Shown here piece after piece: positions 7,509 to 13,924 of a DNA stretch of 64,000 bases. The notes below the pieces were generated by a model, which was not told the origin of the DNA, ran no database searches, and was given only the letters and a program-made list of their open reading frames with translations. The stretch is from Kibdelosporangium persicum (GTDB lineage: Bacteria; Actinomycetota; Actinomycetes; Mycobacteriales; Pseudonocardiaceae): positions 124,001 through 188,000 of the forward strand of contig NZ_JAAATY010000003.1 of the NCBI RefSeq assembly GCF_013280595.1, written 5' to 3'. Position numbers and translations under genes: made by a program. The number at the start of each line of letters is the position of its first letter. The first letter of the stretch is position 1.

Positions 7509-8575
7509 GGCATCACCCCGGGCTGGAACATCGGCACCCGCACGACCACCCGCGTTCCCGCGCCCGGCGCGGTCTCCACCACCAGCCCGAACCAGGACCC
7601 GTAGACGTTGCGCAGCCGACGGTCCACATTGGTCAGCCCGACGCTGTCGCCCTTGCCCAGCCCGGCCAGGATCCGTTCGGCGGCGACCGGATCCATGCCC
7701 ACTCCGTCGTCCTCAATGCTGATCACGCAGTCCGACCCCTCGGCTTCGCCCCGTACCTGCACCAACCCCGGCTCCGGCCGCGGCTCGATCCCGTGCCGCA
7801 CCGCGTTCTCCACCAGCGGCTGCAACACCAGGTACGGGATCGCGACCGCGAGCACCTCCGGCGCCACCCGGATCTGTACCCGAAGCCTGTCGCCGAGCAC
7901 GGCCCGCTGCAACGCCAAATAGGTCTCAATCGCATGAAACTCGTCGGCGACGGTCGTGTAGTCGCCGTGCCTGGCCAGGCTGTAGCGCGTGTAGTCGGCG
8001 AAATCCAGCATCAGCTCGCGGGAACGGTCCGGGTCGGACTTGACCAGGGAGGCGATCACGGTGAGCGCGTTGTAGACGAAGTGCGGTGAGATTTCCGCCC
8101 GCAACGCGCGAAGCTCCGCCTGCGCCGCCTGGTCGGCCATGGCCTCCAGCCGGTTGCGTTCCAGTGCGTCGCTGATCCAGTCGGCGGCCTCCCGCACCGG
8201 CGACATCCGGCTCGCGCCCGCGACCACCAGTACTCCCGCCAGTTCGTCGCGGGCGTGCAGCGGCAGCGCCACCGTCGGCAGCCTGCCTGCCTTGGTCTCC
8301 TGGTGCAGGACGTCCTCGACCAGGGCCATCACATCCGCTCCGGTCGGCGCCTGCCCGACCCACTCCAGGCGCCCGGACAGGTCCGCCAGCCCGATCCCGT
8401 CGGCCTCGAGCAGCCTGCGGATGCCGCGGGCGGCCGCGCGCACGCGTGGGCCGGACAGCCCGCCGGCCAGGTCGCCCGCGACCCGCCTGGCCACGCCGAG
8501 CGTCACCAGCCCCCCGCGTTCGCGCCGCAGCGACCGCCAGGACCTGGCGGGTTCCGGGCCGGGCAGCACGGACAT
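7505..8575 (-). CDS. LytS-type sensor histidine kinase, apparently soluble
   Basis: 356 residues. The dimerisation/phospho-acceptor box reads ISPHFVYNALTVI (His165) and the ATPase domain has PLVENAVRHG and DDGVGM followed by GLTNVDRRL, all typical of the His_kinase (LytS) family. The N-terminal 150 residues resemble a GAF-like sensor and contain no transmembrane helix, whereas most LytS kinases carry a 5TM or similar membrane sensor; so this one should sense an intracellular signal. I chose the ATG at 8575, preceded by GGAG at the right distance, over an open frame 24 codons longer that overlaps the upstream phosphatase gene. Its stop overlaps the regulator start. Confidence 0.85.
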   Translation of the reverse strand: MSVLPGPEPARSWRSLRRERGGLVTLGVARRVAGDLAGGLSGPRVRAAARGIRRLLEADGIGLADLSGRLEWVGQAPTGADVMALVEDVLHQETKAGRLPTVALPLHARDELAGVLVVAGASRMSPVREAADWISDALERNRLEAMADQAAQAELRALRAEISPHFVYNALTVIASLVKSDPDRSRELMLDFADYTRYSLARHGDYTTVADEFHAIETYLALQRAVLGDRLRVQIRVAPEVLAVAIPYLVLQPLVENAVRHGIEPRPEPGLVQVRGEAEGSDCVISIEDDGVGMDPVAAERILAGLGKGDSVGLTNVDRRLRNVYGSWFGLVVETAPGAGTRVVVRVPMFQPGVMP

Positions 8576-8630
8576 CGGGGCTCCATCGGATCGGCGAATC
8601 AGGCCTGAGATCTTACGTCGGCATGCCTGA

Positions 8631-9752
8631 TCAGGCCGGGGGAACACTGAGCGCGAGCAGGGCGGTGTCGTCGTCCAGCCCTTCGCCGAACCCGGCCAGC
8701 AACCGGGTGAGCTCCTCGACGAGCGCAGGCGCTGTCGTCAGCTCCCGGGTGAGGACGTACTCGCGCAGGGCCTGCTCGTTGTAGCGGCCGTGTGCCGTGC
8801 GTGCCTCGGTGAGGCCGTCGGTGTACAGCAGCAGCGTGTCCCCTGGGCGCAGGCGCAGGTCGATGCTGGCGAAGTGGGCGTCACGCAGCGGCCCTACCAG
8901 CTGCCCGCCGGGGATGTGCTGGTACTCGGCGCTGCCGTCGGCGCTGATCAGCAACGCGGGCGGATGACCGCCGGTCGCCATCGTGACCGCGAATCCGTCG
9001 CCGTCGGGAACGAGCAACCCGGTGAGGACCGTGGCGAACCGCCGATCAGCGCCCGCGTACTCGCGGTTGAGCACGGCGTTCAGGTCGCGCAGTACGGCCA
9101 CCGGGTCGGGGTTGTGCACGGCGGACGCGCGCATGGTGTATCTGGTCAGGGAGGTCACGACCGCCGCGGCCGCGCCCTTGCCGCTGACGTCGCCCAGGAA
9201 GAACGCCCACCGGTCGTCGGCCAGCGGGAACAGGTCGTAGAAGTCGCCGCCGACCTGGTCGGTGGAGGCCGGGTGGTAGTGGCTCGCGATCCGCAGCCCC
9301 GGCACGTCGGCCAGTGACGGCGGCAGCAGCGTCTGCTGGAGTGTGCCGGCCAGCCGCTCGGCCTGCCTGCGTGCCCTGAGCAGCTCCTGCTCGTAGGTAC
9401 GGCGGTCGCGGGCGTCGAACACGACCGTGCGGATCACCTTGGTGTCCTTGACCGTCGAGCTGACCAGGACCGGCAGCTTCGCCCCGTCCGCGGCTCGCAG
9501 CTCCAGCGCGATGCCGCTGATGGAGCCCTGCATCGCCAGCAACGGCGCGTAGTGCGTCTCGTGGTAGATCCTGCCGCCGACGGTCAGCAGGTCGGCGAAG
9601 CGCCTGCGGCCGACGAGGTCGTCACGGGTGTACCCGAGCCAGGTCAGGAGCGTGCCGTTGATCCTGATGATCGTGCCGTCCGGCAACGTCGAGACGTAAC
9701 CGCACGGCGCGTTCTCGTAGAGGTCCTCGGCGTCCTGCTCGAGCCCGGACAT
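8631..9752 (-). CDS. rsbP: PAS domain-PP2C serine phosphatase, RsbP-like
   Basis: 373 residues: an N-terminal PAS domain (about 10-115, ENAPCGYVSTLPDGTIIRIN), a linker helix (118-142) and a SpoIIE/PP2C phosphatase domain (150-372) with metal ligands in QVGGDFYDLF (Asp170), LGDVSGKGAAAA (Asp188), YTDGLTEA and DDDTALL. PP2C enzymes of this type dephosphorylate anti-anti-sigma factors and release a stress sigma factor. The ATG at 9752 overlaps by one base the stop of an RsbQ-like hydrolase, reproducing the rsbQ-rsbP operon of Bacillus, where RsbQ is needed for RsbP activation under energy stress. No RsbV/RsbW-type gene is in this window. Confidence 0.85.
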   Translation of the reverse strand: MSGLEQDAEDLYENAPCGYVSTLPDGTIIRINGTLLTWLGYTRDDLVGRRRFADLLTVGGRIYHETHYAPLLAMQGSISGIALELRAADGAKLPVLVSSTVKDTKVIRTVVFDARDRRTYEQELLRARRQAERLAGTLQQTLLPPSLADVPGLRIASHYHPASTDQVGGDFYDLFPLADDRWAFFLGDVSGKGAAAAVVTSLTRYTMRASAVHNPDPVAVLRDLNAVLNREYAGADRRFATVLTGLLVPDGDGFAVTMATGGHPPALLISADGSAEYQHIPGGQLVGPLRDAHFASIDLRLRPGDTLLLYTDGLTEARTAHGRYNEQALREYVLTRELTTAPALVEELTRLLAGFGEGLDDDTALLALSVPPA

Positions 9753-10549
9753 CACGACTCCACGAAGCCGGCTATCGCCTCGGCTGTCGCTTCCGGCGCG
9801 CTCAGCTGCGGGCAGTGCCCGGTGGCGTCCAGTGTCACCAGGCGGCAGCCGGGGATCTGGTCGCAGACGTACCGGCCGACCTCGGGCGGGGCGATGACGT
9901 CCTGCGCGCACTCGATCGCCAGGGTCGGCACGGGCACTTTGGGCAGGTCGGCGCGGTTGTCGGCGAGGAACGTGGTGCGCGCGAACACGCGCGCGATCGC
10001 CGGGTCGGTCCGGCAGAACGCGTTCTGCAGTTCCCTGCCCAGCTCGGGCCGGTCCGGGTTGCCCATGATCACCGGGGCCATCGCCGCCGACCAGCCGAGG
10101 TAGTTGCTCTCCAGCGACTCCAGCAGCTCGTCGATGTCGGCTTGGCTGAAGCCGCCGCGGTAGTCGCCGTCGTCGACGTACCGCGGCGAGGGCGTGACCA
10201 GGACCAGTTTGGCGAACCGGTCCGGTTCGGCGATCGTGGCCAGCACGCCGACCATGGCGCTGACCGAATGCCCGACGAAGACGACGTCCCGCAGGTCCAG
10301 CGCCCGGCAGATCTCCAGCACGTCCTCGGCGTACCCGTCCAGCCGGGAGTACCGCTGTGGCCGCCACGCTGTGAGGTCGGACCGGCCCGAGCCGACGTAG
10401 TCGAACAGCACGACCCGGAACCGCTCGGCCAGGATCGGCGTGACCAGCCGCCACAGGTTCTGGTCGCAGCCGAAACCGTGCGCGAGCAGAAGTGCCGGAC
10501 CGTCTTCGCGGCCGGTGACGACGACGTTGTTCCGGGTGCGCACGTCCAT
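9752..10549 (-). CDS. rsbQ: RsbQ-like alpha/beta hydrolase
   Basis: 265 residues closely following the RsbQ pattern: AHGFGCDQNLWRLV, FDYVGSGRSDL, YAEDVLEICRALDL, the nucleophile elbow VGHSVSAM (Ser95), AQDVIAPPEVGRY (Asp217) and ATGHCPQLS (His245). The full Ser-Asp-His triad is present, so it is probably an active hydrolase or small-molecule perception protein. RsbQ in Bacillus binds the PAS part of RsbP; the coupled downstream PAS-PP2C gene fits that. The family also includes KAI2/D14 receptors, so ligand sensing is possible. It is transcribed divergently from a DUF1080 lipoprotein gene. Confidence 0.85.
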   Translation of the reverse strand: MDVRTRNNVVVTGREDGPALLLAHGFGCDQNLWRLVTPILAERFRVVLFDYVGSGRSDLTAWRPQRYSRLDGYAEDVLEICRALDLRDVVFVGHSVSAMVGVLATIAEPDRFAKLVLVTPSPRYVDDGDYRGGFSQADIDELLESLESNYLGWSAAMAPVIMGNPDRPELGRELQNAFCRTDPAIARVFARTTFLADNRADLPKVPVPTLAIECAQDVIAPPEVGRYVCDQIPGCRLVTLDATGHCPQLSAPEATAEAIAGFVES

Positions 10550-10614
10550 AGGTCACCATCCTGGCATGGTCAAGGTCACCGGGCGGGATCAAAGCCGTGG
10601 GCCCGCTCGTCCCG

Positions 10615-10620
10615 TACCGT
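10615..10620 (+). promoter_or_regulatory. -10-like hexamer of leaderless promoter
   Basis: TACCGT lies 5 nt before a GTG (10626) and 8 nt before the ATG at 10629. No ribosome binding site is visible. Confidence 0.3.
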
Positions 10621-10628
10621 TCCTCGTG

Positions 10629-11213
10629 ATGCGTCACGTTCTCCTGGTTATGGCGGTGCTCCTCGCTGCCTGCGGTTCCGGCCCGCTCCACCTGTACGAG
10701 GAGTCGACGGTCGGCTGGGCGCAGGCCGGGCCGGGCGGGTTCGTCAACCGTGACGGCGTGCTCACCTCGTTCGGCGGGATGGGCTTGTTCTGGTACTCGG
10801 CGCGGGAGTTCCGGTCGTACTCGCTGAAGCTCGACTGGCGGGTGACCGGCGACGGCAACTCCGGTGTGTTCATCGGCTTCCCGGCCAGCTCGGACCCGCT
10901 GTCCGCGGTCGAGAACGGCTACGAGGTGCAGATCGACGCCAGTGACGTGCCGGAACGGACCACGGGCGCGATCTACGGTGTCCAGTCCGCGGACATCGCG
11001 GCCCGGGACGCCGCGGTGCGGCCGCCGGGGCAGTGGAACACCTTCGAGCTGATCGTGTCCGGTGAACGGGTGCGGGTGCTGCTGAACGGCGTGCAGATCA
11101 ACGACTTCACCAACACCGACCCGGTGCGGTCGCTGGCTTCGGGGCACGTGGGCCTGCAGAACCACGGTCCGCACGACGAGGTCTCGTTCCGGGACATCAG
11201 CCTGACCGGCTGA
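10629..11213 (+). CDS. DUF1080 (3-keto-disaccharide hydrolase fold) lipoprotein
   Basis: 194 residues. A short signal peptide ends in a lipobox (LLAACGS), so the mature protein is probably anchored to the outer face of the membrane. The rest is a single DUF1080 concanavalin-like domain: NSGVFIGFP, GYEVQIDASD, GAIYGV, GQWNTFELIVSGERVRVLLNGVQ (in two parts) and HVGLQNHG are the recognisable strands. Related proteins act on 3-keto-glycosides or bind sugars, but members vary and activity here is unproven. The start is taken as ATG 10629 because it gives a proper signal peptide; the preceding GTG is an alternative. Confidence 0.75.
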   Translation: MRHVLLVMAVLLAACGSGPLHLYEESTVGWAQAGPGGFVNRDGVLTSFGGMGLFWYSAREFRSYSLKLDWRVTGDGNSGVFIGFPASSDPLSAVENGYEVQIDASDVPERTTGAIYGVQSADIAARDAAVRPPGQWNTFELIVSGERVRVLLNGVQINDFTNTDPVRSLASGHVGLQNHGPHDEVSFRDISLTG

Positions 11214-11225
11214 CGCCGGGAGTGC

Positions 11226-11231
11226 TACGTT
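11226..11231 (+). promoter_or_regulatory. -10-like hexamer of leaderless promoter
   Basis: TACGTT ends 6 nt before the ATG at 11238, which fits a transcript beginning at the start codon. Confidence 0.3.
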
Positions 11232-11237
11232 CCCGTG

Positions 11238-12104
11238 ATGTCGCGGGTTTACGTGACCACCACGTCGGACGCCTCGGCGGCCGAACTCGTGTACGCCGAC
11301 GTGCTGGCGCGTCATCACCGCATGGCGGGTGCGCGCGTGTGGTTCCTCGGCGGCGGTGATCCGTCGTTCCGGGCGTTGCTTGACTTGTCCTACAACGCGT
11401 TCGACGCTTCGCCGAACGAGTTGAGCCGGTATCTGACGAGCCTGGGGCCGTCGCACTACCGGCGCTGGTGGGCCGACAGCGACGAACGCGTGCACGTCAT
11501 CGGCAAGTCCGCCGTGCCGCGGCATGCGGTGACGTGGCCCCAGATCCTGCTTCGTGCCGACGCTCCGCTGCCCACAACGATCTTCGTGCACGCCGGTGTC
11601 CCCCTGCCGGCTGTCAGTTCCCTGGCTCACCGTTACGGATCCGACGCGGTGCGCTGGTGGCTGCTGCGCGATCCGGACCTGACGGCGGATCGGCTGGTCT
11701 TTCTGGCCAACAGGGATCTCCACCGGCGGCTGGGCAGCCTGGTCGACCGCGTGACGGTGCTGGTTCACCGGTACCGCAACGGCGAGCCGCCCTCCGGCGG
11801 CACATGGCCTTCGGTGTCGTCCGAGGTGCGCTCCGCCTTGGCCGCGTACGATTTCACGGCCGCGATTGACGCCGTCTGGCGGATCGTCGACGACGCGACG
11901 GCCTATCTGGACACCCATCGTCCGTGGGAACTGCCGGATTCGTTGGACGCCGTGCTGGCTCCATTGCTGGCGGCGTGCCGTTTGCTGGCCAACGAGCTCG
12001 TCCCGTTCCTGCCCGGCCTGGCGACCCGGATCGCCGAGCAGTGCTTCGGCCTGTCCGGGTCACTGGCCCCGCTCAGAGCCCTGTACCCGCGCGTCCGGAA
12101 ATGA
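11238..12104 (+). CDS. Methionyl-tRNA synthetase-like protein lacking HIGH and KMSKS motifs
   Basis: 288 residues, about half the length of a MetRS. It aligns by eye with MetRS in YVTTT, ADVLARHHRMAGARVWFLGGGD, LSRYLTSLGPSHYRRWWAD, DERVHVIGKSAVPRHAVTWP, PTTIFVH, RYGSDAVRWWLLRDPD and the alpha-helical anticodon-binding half. Three parts are missing: the segment holding HIGH (only SDASAAELVY between YVTTT and ADVL), the zinc/connective peptide, and the KMSKS loop (only AGVPLPAVSSL). It therefore should not aminoacylate tRNA. The frame is intact, so it is a diverged paralogue rather than a fresh pseudogene. Its function is unknown. GTG at 11235 is an alternative start. Confidence 0.75.
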   Translation: MSRVYVTTTSDASAAELVYADVLARHHRMAGARVWFLGGGDPSFRALLDLSYNAFDASPNELSRYLTSLGPSHYRRWWADSDERVHVIGKSAVPRHAVTWPQILLRADAPLPTTIFVHAGVPLPAVSSLAHRYGSDAVRWWLLRDPDLTADRLVFLANRDLHRRLGSLVDRVTVLVHRYRNGEPPSGGTWPSVSSEVRSALAAYDFTAAIDAVWRIVDDATAYLDTHRPWELPDSLDAVLAPLLAACRLLANELVPFLPGLATRIAEQCFGLSGSLAPLRALYPRVRK

Positions 12105-12105
12105 G

Positions 12106-12156
12106 CCGGAGCGCTCCGGACGCCCGCGCGGTCGACGACGGTGGTCCCGCGGGACC
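12106..12156. terminator. Twin GC palindromes between convergent genes
   Basis: Two perfect 14-bp palindromes, 12106-12119 (centre GAGCGCTC) and 12143-12156 (centre CCCGCGGG), fill most of the 61-bp gap between the convergent MetRS-like and FadR-type genes. They can form short GC hairpins but lack T-tracts, so the terminator call is tentative. Confidence 0.3.
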
Positions 12157-12165
12157 TGACGCGGC

Positions 12166-12918
12166 TCAGTCCGTGAGCCGCTGCTGACGCGTGACCTGGG
12201 CGATGCGGACGTCCAGGTTGCGGAAGTGCTCGGCCATCGCCATCTCCGCCCGTGCCACGTCACGTTCGCGCAAGGCCGTGACGATGGCGCGGTGGCGTTT
12301 CACCGTCTCCGGCGGGTCCGGGTCGGTGACGCCAAGGCGGTGGTTCACCCGCTGGTACACGCTCCAGAATGCCCTGAGCAACTGCGTGACCAGCGCGTTG
12401 TCCAGTGAGCGGTACAGCAGCTCGTGGAACTCCATGTCCTCGTCGGCGAACGTGGCGCCCTCGGCCGCGCGGGCGCTCATCCGCTCCAGCACGTCGTCGA
12501 GCGCGTCGAGGTCCGCGTCGGGGATCGTCGGCGTGACCCGCCGGATCAACGCCTCCTCCAGCGCCTCCCGGACCTCGACGATCTCCTCGAGCGACCGCAG
12601 GTCGTTGCGCAGGCCGTGCAGGACGCGGAACGTCAGCCCGTCGGCCAGCGGCTCCAGCGACAGGCCGCCGACGTAGGTGCCGTGGCCGTGCCGGATGTCG
12701 ACGATGTCCAGTGCCTGCAGGCCCTTGAGCGCCTCGCGGATGGAGTTGCGGCTCACGCCGAGCGCCTCGACCAGTTCGGTCTCGGTCGGCAGCGGATCGC
12801 CCGTGCGCAGCCCGCGCTGCAGGATGAGCGTGGAGATCTCCTCGCGGATGGCTCGGCCCAGCCGGGTCGAGAGCTTGTGCGGCTGGTCGTTCACGGCGCT
12901 CCTGCCAGTTCGTCCCAC
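12166..12918 (-). CDS. FadR/FCD-subfamily GntR transcriptional regulator
   Basis: 250 residues. The winged helix-turn-helix (about 18-85) reads LGRAIREEISTLILQ, GDPLPTETELVEALGVSRNS and IREALKGLQALDIVDIRHGHG; the C-terminal FCD domain (about 100-240) is all-helical with a likely metal site formed by FHELLYRSLDN, HRAIVTALRERD and MAEHFRN. FCD regulators respond to small organic acids. The neighbour transcribed away from it is corA and the convergent neighbour is the MetRS-like gene, neither an obvious metabolic target, so its ligand and regulon are unknown. A GTG start eight codons downstream is possible. Confidence 0.85.
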   Translation of the reverse strand: MGRTGRSAVNDQPHKLSTRLGRAIREEISTLILQRGLRTGDPLPTETELVEALGVSRNSIREALKGLQALDIVDIRHGHGTYVGGLSLEPLADGLTFRVLHGLRNDLRSLEEIVEVREALEEALIRRVTPTIPDADLDALDDVLERMSARAAEGATFADEDMEFHELLYRSLDNALVTQLLRAFWSVYQRVNHRLGVTDPDPPETVKRHRAIVTALRERDVARAEMAMAEHFRNLDVRIAQVTRQQRLTD

Positions 12919-12944
12919 GTCCTACCAACCTTACCGGTGCCGAC

Positions 12945-12950
12945 TACTGT
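12945..12950 (+). promoter_or_regulatory. -10-like hexamer of leaderless promoter
   Basis: TACTGT lies 8 nt before the corA ATG at 12959, with no ribosome binding site between. Confidence 0.35.
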
Positions 12951-12958
12951 TGGTGGTC

Positions 12959-13921
12959 ATGACGCGTTCGCGGGTTTACCGGGAGGGCCGGCTGGAGTCC
13001 GAGGACTTCCCGCCCGGCCGCCTGACGGCCACCCTCGCCGACCCCGGCACGGTGGTGTGGGTCGACCTGGCCGCGCCGGACGAGGACGATCTCGCGCGGC
13101 TCACCGAGGCGCTCGAGCTGCACCCGCTGGCCGTGGAGGACGCCGTCCAGCAGCATCAACGGCCGAAGTTCAGCCACTACCCCGGGCACGGGCTGGTGAT
13201 CTGCCACGCCGTCGAGGCGGACGACTCCGGCGAGCTGATCGCCCACGAGCTGGCGGTGATCGTGGCCGAGCAGACCGTGGTGACGGTGCGCAAGGACCCC
13301 GGTTTCGACATGGACAAGGTCGTCGAGCGCTGGGACAGCGGGACCATGGTCGACGGCGTGGGCTACCTGCTGCACGGCATCCTGGACTACGTCGCCGACT
13401 CGTACCTCGACGTGGCGCAGCTGCTCGACGACCGGGTCGAGGCGCTGGAGGACGAGGTGTTCACCCAGCCGCCGAACTCGTTGGCGGTGCAGCGGGAGTC
13501 GTTGTCGCTGCACAAGAGCGTCGGCGGGTTGCGCCGCAAGGTGACGCCCATGCGTGAGGTGATCGCGCCGCTGCTGCGGCCGGACAACCCGATCTACGAC
13601 GAACGCATGCGGCCGTACTTCCAGGACGTGCTCGACCACGTGATCTGGGCGTCCGAGCAGGTCGAGTCGTTGCGGGACCTGGTCGCCACGATCAGGGACA
13701 CCCAGCTCAACCTGCAGGGCAACCGGATGAACCTGATCATGAAGAAGGTCACCAGCTGGGCGGCGATCATCGCGGTGCCGACCGCGATCACCGGGTTCTA
13801 CGGCCAGAACCTGCCGGTGCCCGGCTTCGAGCGGGTGTGGGGCTTCTGGCTGTCCACTGTGGTCATCGCGGTGACGTCGATCGCGCTCTACGCGACCTTC
13901 AAACGCAAGGACTGGTTGTAG
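12959..13921 (+). CDS. corA: CorA-family divalent cation channel with GQN signature
   Basis: 320 residues with the CorA layout: a cytosolic alpha/beta domain and long stalk helix (1-260) and two C-terminal transmembrane helices (about 262-281 and 290-313) ending in the basic KRKDWL tail. The selectivity signature between the helices is FYGQN (GQN at 282-284) where the classical family has YGMN. It is expected to conduct Mg2+ or a related divalent ion into the cell, but the substitution makes selectivity uncertain. The start is ATG 12959. It converges with the surface-protein gene, separated by three bases. Confidence 0.8.
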   Translation: MTRSRVYREGRLESEDFPPGRLTATLADPGTVVWVDLAAPDEDDLARLTEALELHPLAVEDAVQQHQRPKFSHYPGHGLVICHAVEADDSGELIAHELAVIVAEQTVVTVRKDPGFDMDKVVERWDSGTMVDGVGYLLHGILDYVADSYLDVAQLLDDRVEALEDEVFTQPPNSLAVQRESLSLHKSVGGLRRKVTPMREVIAPLLRPDNPIYDERMRPYFQDVLDHVIWASEQVESLRDLVATIRDTQLNLQGNRMNLIMKKVTSWAAIIAVPTAITGFYGQNLPVPGFERVWGFWLSTVVIAVTSIALYATFKRKDWL

Positions 13922-13924
13922 GTG

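Noticed and set aside
9753-11918. Upstream extension of the RsbP frame to more than 1000 residues
   Set aside because: The added part runs through the rsbQ gene in another frame and antisense to two plus-strand genes; homology begins at ATG 9752.
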